NCBI GenBank assembly: GCA_032821775.1
Contig: JAVLRN010000002.1
Location: 3,534,001 to 3,598,000, forward strand
Length of the DNA: 64,000 bases
Direction: 5' to 3'
From: Sanguinoderma infundibulare
Lineage: Eukaryota; Basidiomycota; Agaricomycetes; Polyporales; Polyporaceae
Shown here: in pieces, positions 22,904 through 32,469 of the stretch
How the letters are laid out: the number at the start of each line of letters is the position of its first letter
Position numbering within the stretch: position 1 is the stretch's first letter
The notes under the pieces: model-generated
What the model was told of the DNA's origin: nothing
Databases searched by the model: none
Seen by the model: the letters and a program-made list of their open reading frames with translations, nothing else
Translations under genes and position numbers: made by a program

Positions 22904-25015
22904 GTAATCGCCGGCCTATTGCCTCAAACCCTTTTCATGCGTCCCCGACGTGCGCATGGCGTTACTAGGTTTTGGGCACATGCCCGCTTTTCCTTTCTTG
23001 TCTCTGGTGTACTGTGCGTCCGCTCCCCCTGACCGATGCGTAACTTGTTTGAGTATTATTTCCGTTCCGTCGTATGCGTTTGCACTCACACTTGTTGTTC
23101 GTAAACCGCTCACACTCAGTCTTGCACTCGTACCTGGAGCGCGCACCTATTGTATCCGTTCCGCCGTCGCCGCTGGCCCGCCATACGGTGCGCGCTGCGC
23201 GCGCCATTCTCCACTCTCACTCTCGGCCACCGAAAGCGGTACGCCGTAGCACTGTCCCGTGTGGACTTGGACTGCATTTTGAACGAACAACTTATCTCTA
23301 TCCCCTTCAGTTAGAGGGCGCTCTCAGTCAGCATTAACAGAACATCTTGAGGACCGCAAGTTCAAGGTTCGGGTTCGGTGATCGACCGTGATTGGACAGT
23401 GGCATCTGCGAACACCATCAGAGTTCCGTGCCCCACACGCAGTAAATACTTCGAACTATGATTCCCTTGCGTGTAAACCCCGCGCCCGGCATAACGTTAT
23501 GAAAACAGCTCCAACCAGGCAACGAAGGTTCCTTGATTAGAAGCGTGTCTGCTTCGTTCGGGTTGCCGTGCGGGAGAACGTCCGTAAACTCGTGAGTATC
23601 CCACGGGGATACTTCGCGTCCTGCTCGCTTCCACTTGTGATCCACGTCCTATGTTTGACAGCTCTTCATGTCTATTACGAGAGTCAAGTGACGGGAACCG
23701 TCATGATTGCTTGAGTATTGGATGTGGCACGCAAGAGACGAGAGACACACGCATAGAAGACGAGAGTCAAAAGAAGCTTGTTTATAATTTGGGCGGAGTG
23801 CGCGGAAGGACATACATACAGGACCGTGGTCATGAGGCGTGGCTAGTATAATTTAATGGTCAGGGACTCCGAGGGTACAGCAGTGCTAACTGCTGTGATG
23901 TCCAGGTCAGATCTTCTGGACGGCGGGGAACGATGCTAGTGAAGGTGGCAGGCGTCCAGGGTGCTCGTCGGTCGGGTCAAAGTTAAAGATCCTGCCTGTA
24001 TGCGGAGATAACCGCACACAGACACAAGAGAGAGAACAGGTAGGGCTCGAGGGAGCCTATGCATGGAGATAGCCACACACAGGCATCAGAGACGACAGTG
24101 GATCGTCGACGGAAGGGAGCCGAGTAAGGGAGGCTGACGTGGAGCGATCCCGATCATCCAAGATTACGATGGGATGTGCCGAGATGGCCGGACGGGCGCT
24201 ATCCAAAGGGCGCTATCCCGCGGATTAGGATAGTCAGATATTCACGGCAGTACGTGGTTTTTGCTGTGCGGATCGTTCGCAGGAGCTTACTAAAACAGGT
24301 AATTGAAGGACACTTACATAACGTCGAAGTATGAAATCTACTATGCGCACCGCTCTGGCAGTTGACACACTTCTGCTTAACCCATTCCCCAAAATGGGCT
24401 TGGATATCTGGACGCAGCAAATAGCATCGCGGATGATCCGCCGTATGTCCTTGACCTTCTGGAGGGATTCCTCACGGCAGCGCACGCCGTGGGGGCTCGT
24501 CTCCTCAAACATGACTTGGAGTCGGGTATATATTTGGTGGTGACTAGACGGCAAGCCAGCATGCTTCGGCCTTTTCTCTTCATACTTCCGATCCTCCGTC
24601 CGGCGTCTATTTGCCACTTCTCTCCTCTTGCACAAAGTTGTCGCATCTCCTCCGGTCTGGCTGGGGCTTTCGTACCTGTCCCCGCAACTCCGGACAGCCT
24701 ACGCAGTATTCTCAAAGGCGGGCATCGTCCGCCACAATGACCGGTTGGCTGACGATTTGACGCAGTCTGGTTTGTGACGGTGTATCACGTGCTTTGTTCG
24801 CCTCAGACTGCTCCAGCTTAGCCTTGTGGCTGACGACCTCCAGCCCCCTCCCCGCAGGGGTATAAAACATGATCCTTTCCAGCGCTATCTTCACAGCTCC
24901 CGACTTCCACCAGTGAGTGCTCGCTACCTAACCCGCCCTTCCATCCTTACTTATATGCCCGCCTTCCTTCGCTAGCCGACCACGGACACGCCTCAGAGTC
25001 TCTGATGGTATAGAA
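22904..25015. other. Intergenic, with a short imperfect repeat pair
   Basis: No supported gene. Two imperfect ~40-base copies of a segment rich in GGAGATA and CACACA lie at about 23994-24031 and 24055-24094. Minus-strand open frames at 24199-24715 contain scattered Cys/His residues but no coherent domain. A TATAAAA at 24861-24867 belongs to the next gene. Confidence 0.4.
24861..24867 (+). promoter_or_regulatory. TATA box
   Basis: TATAAAA about 150 bases before the first usable ATG (25016) of the downstream multi-exon gene; a GC-rich patch precedes it. Confidence 0.45.
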
Positions 25016-26609
25016 ATGGACCACATTGCACAGGTAAGATGTCCTTTTCCGTTGAGACAATGACGGGTGATCAAACTTGATAACATGCCGAACTGCGCAA
25101 CCGGTACTGTTCTATGCCAACTTCGAAGTTGACGCTGGCAGGCACCGACCACTGGTACATGCCCACAACTACCGTACGTGACAGCCAAATACCGATCAGC
25201 CAAGGGTCCGTGGCTGGGCCTCATGGTGTTCACGCTGTGACGAATGGTCCCAATGCCCTGCCCACCCATGATGCGGTCTGGATTCACACAGCTCAGTCGT
25301 TTAAGTACGTGTTCTCGAACTTCCAAGGCTGTCAGTGCGCCTAATTCCCTCAGGATCCCGGCTCGAACTCTGACTGCGACAAGTGTAGTTTGGCAGTCAT
25401 CCACCTACCAGGATGGACGCGCAGGCAGTGCCACGGAATACCAGCTCCCGTTATTCGAGTCCAGGTCACCAACGGACAATCATTATGATATGACCAACGC
25501 CGCACACCCACCATCCGGGCCGGAGAAATCCGATGTTGTAGCCTCTCCCGGGCCAGCTGGTGGTAGTGCCTGAAATGGTATGGCGCTTAGCTATCAGCCA
25601 GAAATAGTAACTTAAACGCTGACTATTCTTTTCTGTTAGCATCCATCTGGGTCAGCCATCCACGCTCCGCCGCCGAGAAGTTATGCTCCGTATCCGTATC
25701 TCCCGCACGCGTTCTTTCCAGCCGCTGGTCCTTACCATCCGGTCCTGTACGGAGAAGATATCATTCACCAGCCTGAGTCTGTGAGTGATGAATCTGCTGC
25801 CTTGGACTACATGCACGGTCGCTGGATAGGGTGGCACGACGATGTTCCATCAGGTTCGGGCACTGCAACCGTGAGTATTTCATGTTCTCCAGAACGAAAC
25901 TAGTTCCATCGTCCTCTCTTGTTCTTTCAGGGTATCTGCGAGCACGTTGATGTCTCGGAGCGTCTTGACATCGAACTCCTTGAGCAGGGCGAGGTTACTG
26001 CGAAGCGGTGCATGAAGGGAAGCATATCGTACACCATCAAGTTCAATGAGCACGCCGGCGGGGTGCTTTTGGGCGAGCTCGACAGTCTGCGAGGTGGAGA
26101 TCGGCCTGCATTCGAACCGGGATCGAAATACAAGGCGAAGGTTTCCCATAGTCAGTGGTCCCTTGGACCAAAGGCTCGAATCTGTTTCGGGTTCAAGTAC
26201 TGGCAGGTGAGCCTCTGTTACGCTTCCGAGTCTGATTAGCGGTGTCTTCAACTGAGCATTTGAGGGTAGCAACTGAACCTCAGTCAACCCATCGACGACA
26301 GACCGCCCCAGGTCAACGTTCGATGCGGCGCCGAGGGTAGACCAATCACTCTGCGAAAGATGGCAGAAATCGTGGCCATTCGAGTGTCTGTCCTATTGGT
26401 TAGTGGGTGTGTGCTTGTGACACTTGACGTATATGCGCTGACTCCACAAATATCAGCGTCGTGCCGAGGGGAGGAGTTGTCCTCTCATGCACCGCGGTAG
26501 AGAAGTGCAACTCGAGGATCTAATCCTCGTTCGGATCGAGCGGCCCTCTAAGGGTACCCTGAAGCCCATACTTGGAGTCCGAAGAAAAGGGGAGGTGAAT
26601 GCCGCGTAG
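25016..26609 (+). CDS. Uncharacterised multi-exon protein
   Basis: I do not recognise this protein. A likely short first exon (25016-25033, MDHIAQ) is followed by several exons with canonical introns. Clear coding exons begin near 25640 with a Pro/Tyr-rich part (PPPRSYAPYPYLPHAFFPAA), then DYMHGRWIGWHDDVPSG. Next are an acidic, hydrophobic stretch from 25931 (EHVDVSERLDIELLEQGEV, then GSKYKAKVSHSQWSLGPKAR and FGFKYWQ), an exon at about 26271-26400 (VRCGAEGRPITLRKMAEIVA) and a last exon at 26458-26609 ending in TAG. Frames join across the last three introns; the junctions before 25640 are uncertain. It has no signal peptide or membrane helix. It lies between duplication units A and B. Confidence 0.55.
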
Positions 26610-27133
26610 CTTCTCGTGGGACACCCCATTAGCTTGTTTTTGCTCTGGCGCTACACTCTGTGTTCGTTATCGCATTGCTCTCCGCATTCGTTCTCTCGCT
26701 GCTTTGTTTCATGTTTCGCTGCGTTGTACTTAGACTAGAACTTGACTTCTCCTGTTAATTCACATGTGGCGAGGTGACTTGCGAGTACCATTCGAGTTAT
26801 CTATCATCGGTATGTCTCCAAGCTTGACGTTTTAAGACACTCGCGGTTGACTCAAGAACATGACCATAACACGTACGACTCAGATTTCCCAGCGTTGAGA
26901 TCCACTACTCTGAACCATACAAGCACCTCGCTCTTTCTCGGATGTCGCCGGAGCTCATGAATCGGGTTTGTTAATATCAACTCCCGGAAAGGAGGCGAGC
27001 TGTTACCCTATCGGCTGCCTCAAAGAAGGCGAGCTCTATCCCTCATCCAGTTGGCACCTGGCAAAGAGAAGCCAGTTAGGTAGATGTATACCGATTTTGT
27101 ATGCCTTCATAATTTCTCCATATCCCTTCGTCG
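26610..27133. other. Intergenic, nothing firm
   Basis: No gene. A TCAAAGAAGGC-containing stretch near 27021-27045 resembles one near 52877-52902, possibly a shared element remnant. Confidence 0.3.
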
Positions 27134-27186
27134 ATTAGGGATGTGCGTCTACGATACCGATACGCTTGCAGACTATAAGAGAGGGT

Positions 27187-27591
27187 TCACGCACCCGGAG
27201 AGCTACGAAGCGCGAAGTACATGTCGATACAGAGGTTCTTTCCGACGTCCCCCAAGAAGCCGAAGAATGCGAGGACTTCCTCGCGCGTGTAACCAGTGAA
27301 TTGGACCGTCGTGAGGGGTCCATCGAGCGAGCCGGAACGACGCAGTGAGTCAGAGAGCGCAGACGAACATCCGGGATCATCCAGTGCTTGTAGGGTGAGG
27401 TTGCGGATGATGAGGCTCGGCGGGAGTAACTCGTAGCGTGGACCACTGAGGGGGAGCTCCCACTCTACGGAGTCGACGTAAACCTGGTCGATTGTGGTGA
27501 ACTCCGAGTCTGACCGTTCGAACGTTGGTCTGAGGCCCTTGAGAACAGTCGCGTGGTTCACCAGGCCCGGCCCGGTCCAGGCCTCAGGCAC
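27187..27591 (-). pseudogene. Possible gene fragment, unknown protein
   Basis: A 134-codon minus-strand open frame with plausible protein texture: PGLVNHATVLKGLRPTFERS, then LLPPSLIIRNLTLQALDDPG and REEVLAFFGFLGDVGKNLC. It resembles pieces of basidiomycete F-box/LRR-like proteins but no motif is decisive. Neighbouring minus-strand sequence to 27784 shows further open frame (FRRRFVALVLLVVCGC) out of phase. The fragment stops close to the edge of duplication unit B at 27808, so it may have been truncated by that event. A chance open frame is the alternative. Confidence 0.3.
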
Positions 27592-27807
27592 ATCCGCACA
27601 CGACGAGCAGGACCAGTGCCACGAATCGTCGACGAAACTCGCTTTCAGACGTCCATCTCAAGTCCATCTGGCCATCCTTTCCGCTCCACGCCACGGTCTT
27701 ACCTCTCTCATCATCTGTTTTCCAAGCTGTCCGCCCCTGTTCTCCTAGTCTCTGCCAGTGCTTAGTGATGGTTCTTCTCGCCAAAGACGGAGTCCGAGCA
27801 TAGAGCG

Positions 27808-28436
27808 ATGTTCAAGGTCAACGACAAGAAGGCGTGACCTACAGGGATTTGTTGCGGTTACGGGTGATCTGGGCGCACGGGGCCATGGACGACGAATCTG
27901 GCACCGCTGTTGAAGCACGAGTGGGATTGCTACGGTGCGTCTTTACCTCGCTGCATGTGCATCTCTTCGCCGTCCGACATCCCCTCCTTGCACAGAAGAA
28001 ATACGTCCCCATGAACGGCGCACTCGTGCACTTCCGCAAGCATTCGGCCTACCTCTGCGAAGCGTTCCACGTCATGGTCACGTCCGAGCCCCTGCGCAAG
28101 GGCACTGGGGTGCCCCTTCTTTACCTCAAGCTTCAGCGGCGACTGCTCGTGGCAGGCATCCTGCCCTTCAAGGTCCTCCCGTTCTGCTTCTCCAATACAC
28201 GTTCGTGTCGGCTCGACAATCGCCTGCCTGACCCATTCATCCCTGATCCGTCCGACGGGCGGTGGACTATGGGATACGGCAGGGAAGAGGAGGGCGGGTT
28301 GGATCGTGCGCTGAAGAAGGTGTTCTCGGTGCACCTGCACAACCAGTGGGATAAACCATTTCCGTCTGGAGGGTGGGTCGAACGGCTGCTGTTGCGGAGG
28401 TACGGGCGGGAGATTGGGTCGCACGAGGCGTCATAG
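27808..28436 (+). pseudogene. 5'-truncated copy of the glycosyltransferase
   Basis: Starts at sequence matching codons around 244 of the gene at 19058. The whole N-terminus, including the signal anchor, is missing. An in-frame stop (TGA near 27835) replaces the match to the codon after KAW, and the DXD segment is lost: IWAYGGVWIDMDS is reduced to IWAHGAMDDE by deletions. From the intron onwards the copy is well kept (YVPMNGALVHFRKHSAYL and VHLHNQWDKPFPS), with a three-residue loss at the TTDWGA site. The open frame from 27834 may be transcribed but cannot encode an active enzyme of this type. Confidence 0.85.
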
Positions 28437-29227
28437 GCGACTGGTCTCGTAGGATATCTAGCGGTATATGCTATCTCGTTTTGCATTCCACCTCCCTGAA
28501 TTCTAATCATGCGTGGACAGAAGCGGCGAGAACAATGCGCCTGTACAAACTTACAGACGTCTGCAATATTGGAGGATTTGTGGAGATTTACCAGTCGCAC
28601 ATGTGGCTAACTTCCAAGCTGGTATGTGACGTTCGATCTCCCGCTGTTTGCCTCTCGATTGCCCTTCTCGAGGTGAAGACATGTGTAGCATGCAGGTTTC
28701 GATTGTAAGTTACCGTTCAGGTACTTCTGTGGGGTTGCATCTAGCAATTCAGCCAGGAATTGTATTAACGTCTCCGAGGCGTGATATCAAAGTTCCAGTG
28801 GAATCTGCCCACCACGTGTGCGACAGATAGTAACCTAGTGACGGGACCCAGCCCTTCGTCCTGTCAGATCTATTTCCAATTTAACCACAGCAACTGTCGG
28901 TTTTGAATATTTGAATGCTCGCAGTCTAAGTTCATTTTACCAGCCTTTTCCTCCGAAAGCATTGTCCCACATTGCTATTAATTATATGGAACTTTTAGAA
29001 TCATTCAGTCGTGTCCCTTCTAGGGAGGGATGCCAAGTAAGGCAAAGTCAGGTGTGTTCTCAGCGTACTAGGTAGTGTGCATGCTGCACCTCGCTCATTT
29101 GATAAGTTTACGTAACACTGCTTCATCACGTCGCGAAGCGGATGCAGTATCGCACAGCCAACGTGTCCGCGCATTTAATAGGCTACTCCCTCGCTGGAGA
29201 GGCCTCCCAAGACTCCGTTGTCTCACC

Positions 29228-30801
29228 ATGACTTCGTTTCTACTTAGTTTCGCTATATTCTCTCTCGGATTTCGGGTCCCAACTGGACATGCCCAGACCA
29301 CAACTGCTGTATGCCTTTCCAAATACGGCTGGGTATGTACTATGTTCCGTCGGATGTCAATGGCCTTGGTGCTATATATAATTCACATTCTTAGATGAAC
29401 AACTCAATGTCACAAAGCCCATGCTTAGTGGCCGTCTGGCTCTTGTATCCCTGCTATGGCGGTGAGTGTGTACTTATTACGACTGTGCTGCCAACAGTGC
29501 TTGACGCTGCCAGTGGCCCTGTGTCGAAGCTGAAATTCTTGGGTCACTGACCGAGGGCGAACTGGCCGGCGTAACGGCAATTTCGCCTTGCGAATGCAAT
29601 ACAGTCCAGTATTCCATGCTGGCTGCATGTGGGGTCTGCGAGGGCAGTGGTTTCGTTTTGAGTGACTTTCCGTCAGTAATCGCAGCTTTATGAAGAGTGC
29701 TTGGTCTTGTGACTAACCAATAGCGTGGATGCTAGTTGGGCCCCTTACTCTGCAAATTGCCCAACGAAATATAACGAAAGGTGTGTGAGATGAATATTGC
29801 TGGTCATAGTGGCATGCGTGCTGATCCTAGTAATCTCAGCTACCCATTATCGATTCCTGACCAAACTGCGGTGCCCAAATGGGCCTACTTGGATATAGTG
29901 GTGAGTTTCGTATGTCTTTAAGCGTTCCGCATGCTTCTATTCTGACAATTTAATCATGCAGACCGGCGGTATTTTCGATGTTTCCGCGGCCGAAGCAGCC
30001 GCTGCAGAAGGTCCCCGTCCTTCTTTTCCTCCGATTCCTTATGTTACAATGTACTGAATGTCACCGTCTTCCAGCGAGCGGCACCACCACCTCATCTACC
30101 ACTAGCGTCCACGCTTCGGCTACTGTTCTAGTGACCAGCTTCAGCGCCTCCCCAACAACCTCGGGATTCAAATCCGACCCGAGTACTACGAGTACTCAGG
30201 TACCTGTAGCAAGCCCGAGAAGGAACACAGGTGTCATCGCCGGGAGCGTTGTTGGTAGTGCAGCACTCCTTTTAGGGACAATCGTCGCAGCCTGGTGGTG
30301 CCTCAGGCGGAGGCGTCGGACCAGAGATGCGGACAGTGAGTCAACAGAACTTCAGCACCCTTGGTATGAACTTGTTTTTGACACAACTGGACCCCATGTT
30401 TTATAGATGAGCCGTCCCTAGAGCCATTCTCCGAGACGAGCGGCCCAAATTCCAGGTCTCCGATTTCACCAAGGAAGACCGTGTTGGACATCAGGGCGGT
30501 CCCGTCGGAATTGCCCTCCGTCGTCTCGATCCGTGCGACACGACCATCGTCGTCCGCCGTTGAAAACGGGCCCCAACGTCATCTGTCGCCCTGCACTCCG
30601 GATTCGGACTCAAAAGATTCGCAGCGTCCACTCCAATCGGGGCCGGCAATGCTCTCGGATTCTGCTGGAATGTCCGACAGTATACCGACTGACCGGTCGC
30701 ATCCGACTGCGGCCACTACTCCAGTGCGAGAGTTAGATTCAGGCTGGCGAGAAGTGAACGAAGAGACGGGGACGCTACCGCCAGCCTATACCGCAACCTA
30801 G
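29228..30801 (+). CDS. Single-pass membrane protein B, Ser/Thr-rich stalk, LPPAY tail
   Basis: Paralogue of gene A in unit B with the same exon plan. ATG 29228 starts a signal peptide (MTSFLLSFAIFSLGFRVPTG). The ectodomain shows SPCLVAVWLLYPCYG, CECNTVQYSMLAACGVCEGS, WAPYSANCPTKYN and IPDQTAVPKWAYLDIV. A Ser/Thr stalk is followed by the helix VIAGSVVGSAALLLGTIVAA and the basic WCLRRRRRTRD. The intron from the GTGAGT after GCGGACA to TTATAG (ending at 30408) joins in phase, giving SLEPFSETSGPNSRSPISPR and a tail ending LDSGWREVNEETGTLPPAY plus TAT at 30801. Unlike copy A, no frame problem is seen, so this is the best intact reference for the pair. PPAY fits the PPxY consensus for WW-domain binding (known motif; partner here is inferred). 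Confidence 0.8.
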
Positions 30802-31250
30802 GACTTCTGTATGTGTCTGTGTGTATGTATCCTCCACGTAAGATTTGTCGTGACGATGATGCTGCCAGCAGTATCTACATCTATCATAGCCCGTCCGCGC
30901 ATGATGCTCATCGCAACATTCTGGGACCGCGATGCCCGGCACCCATGGGCATGTCGTGTTCCTGGGGAATGGAGTGTATACTTACGTGGTCGCGACGTTG
31001 CCGCAAGGTGCGGCAGGTGTTTAGGATGCGGAGTAAAAGTGCGAACGTGCGATTTTAATACACGGAAGCTACATATTACATTTAAATATTGGGACCCGCT
31101 TCAAGGTGCGAGGGGTAGACGAATCGGACCGGGGGAGCGTCCTGAACTACACTGAATCTGAGGTGAGGCGAACCCCAACCCGAACACACTGTGAGATGGT
31201 AGCATAGTGCTCATGCTGGTGATTTTGCAGGTAGGCAGGCACGATAGCAC
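30802..31250. other. Intergenic, nothing recognised
   Basis: 3' flank of gene B and of the minus-strand model that follows. A 114-codon plus-strand open frame (30811-31155) has no recognisable features. Confidence 0.35.
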
Positions 31251-31991
31251 CTACTTCGCTGAACCATGTGGACGAAGTCGAGGAAACTGGACCTGGCTCG
31301 CGGGAGCGTAGACGGGGCGCGGAAGACCCGAATTGACCTCGGAGGCGTAGAATCCCTGGCAGAATGCGGGGGGAGGGGTGTAGCCGGATTGGGCTACTGC
31401 GACATGGCTAGGTGCACCAACGGGGATGGAGTGTGCTCCCACCTGGAACGCGGGTAGGAGTCCCGCCGTCTGCTGGGTGCCGCTGTGGATGCGCCGTGGA
31501 CCGTGCCAGTTGGTATGAACTCCATGCGCAGCGCTGGACGCGTCCAGGTCAAAGGAGTTCGAAATGGGGTGTATCTGGTTCAGACTGGGGCAAGCCCACC
31601 AGTCAAGACACGGATGGATGGCTACTTGGTATGTGTTTACTCACCTAGTTGGGTCACAGAATCCTTGTTGTTGTGATGACCGTTAGATATATGCCTGTTC
31701 TGCTACAGTTCATGGAGAGTGTGAGTTTTATTGAACATATTTGTTAGTCGAGCGCGAAGGGCTTACGTGGTTTGTGGTTGGAATATTGGGGTCGCGATGG
31801 TCAGTGGTTGAGATCCTCGATGGTTGGTAGTTGAGGTCCTCGATGGCAGAGGCTGTTACCCGGTCGCAGATTCGGCTGAACCAGTCGTCTGCGTCCAGAG
31901 GTGTCGCGTAACCACCCGCCTGCGCGGAGGCTTGTACTTGTGGGGGTACGACAGGGGGATGAGCCATGGAAGCAAGGTACTCTGTGTACAA
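31251..31991 (-). CDS. Possible Pro-rich protein, C-terminal part
   Basis: Two minus-strand segments look coding. One (about 31991-31760) reads HPPVVPPQVQASAQAGGYAT, then DADDWFSRICDRVTASAIED and ends before a GTAAGC donor. The other (about 31640-31251) is open for some 130 codons with WWACPSLNQIHPISNSFDL, then SGYTPPPAFCQGFYASEV and ends VQFPRLRPHGSAK at a TAG. Upstream, DFYSDIPALVPHLPRP (near 32070) may be a further exon before an acceptor at about 32010. The start was not found, because the region to 32470 carries minisatellite units. Function unknown; a chance reading is possible. Confidence 0.3.
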
Positions 31992-32107
31992 CGGTCCGTG
32001 TTTACTAGGAATGTAAATTGCCGCGTTGGACGCGGCAGATGGGGGACCAGGGCGGGAATGTCAGAGTAGAAGTCGTCCGCAAGATTAGCCCGAGGCGTTG
32101 TTCTGAA

Positions 32108-32293
32108 TAAACAGAGGAGAACACCGCGGTTGTACGGAGGGGACGTGGGGAAGGCTGGAGCAGGCGACCATGGTGACAGTAAACAGAGGAGAACACCGCG
32201 TCCATATGAGGAAGACGAGTGGATGTCCAGCAAACGTGACCATGGTGGAGTGCGCTGAGGGCCAGACCCGAGTAAACAGAGGAGAACACCGCG
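32108..32293. repeat. Three copies of a 21-base unit
   Basis: An identical 21-base unit (TAAACAGAGGAGAACACCGCG) occurs at 32108-32128, 32180-32200 and 32273-32293, all direct, spaced 72 and 93 bases. The first and third copies are followed by near-identical sequence (GGTTGT.CGGAG) and two have CCATGGTG nearby. On the minus strand each encodes the same short peptide (VFSSVY), so it could be an exonic or intronic minisatellite of the minus-strand model. Confidence 0.8.
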
Positions 32294-32469
32294 GTTGTGC
32301 GGAGAAGACCTGGGGAGGCCTTCAGGATGATGGAAGGTCGAGATCCGAGAGCGAGGGCCGCCGCGCCTTCAAGGTTGAGATCAAAAAACGATACGCGTAC
32401 CCATCGGAGCACGGCTCTGGTGTGGTCTATCAGTGTCTTGGACACCGTGTCCGAACACATAGGCAAGGT

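Larger units (their letters stand above)
27808..30801 (+). repeat. Segmental duplication, unit B
   Basis: Second copy of the 3 kb block described at 19787-22857, direct orientation, start points about 8 kb apart. The truncated glycosyltransferase is at its left end and membrane protein gene B at its right. The left breakpoint lies inside the glycosyltransferase coding region, so unit A is the source and B the derived copy. 28437-29227 is intergenic and matches 20462-21295 with small indels. Confidence 0.9.

Noticed and set aside
32108..32293. CRISPR-like array
   Set aside because: Three 21-base units with unequal spacers in a eukaryotic genome and no cas genes; this is a minisatellite.
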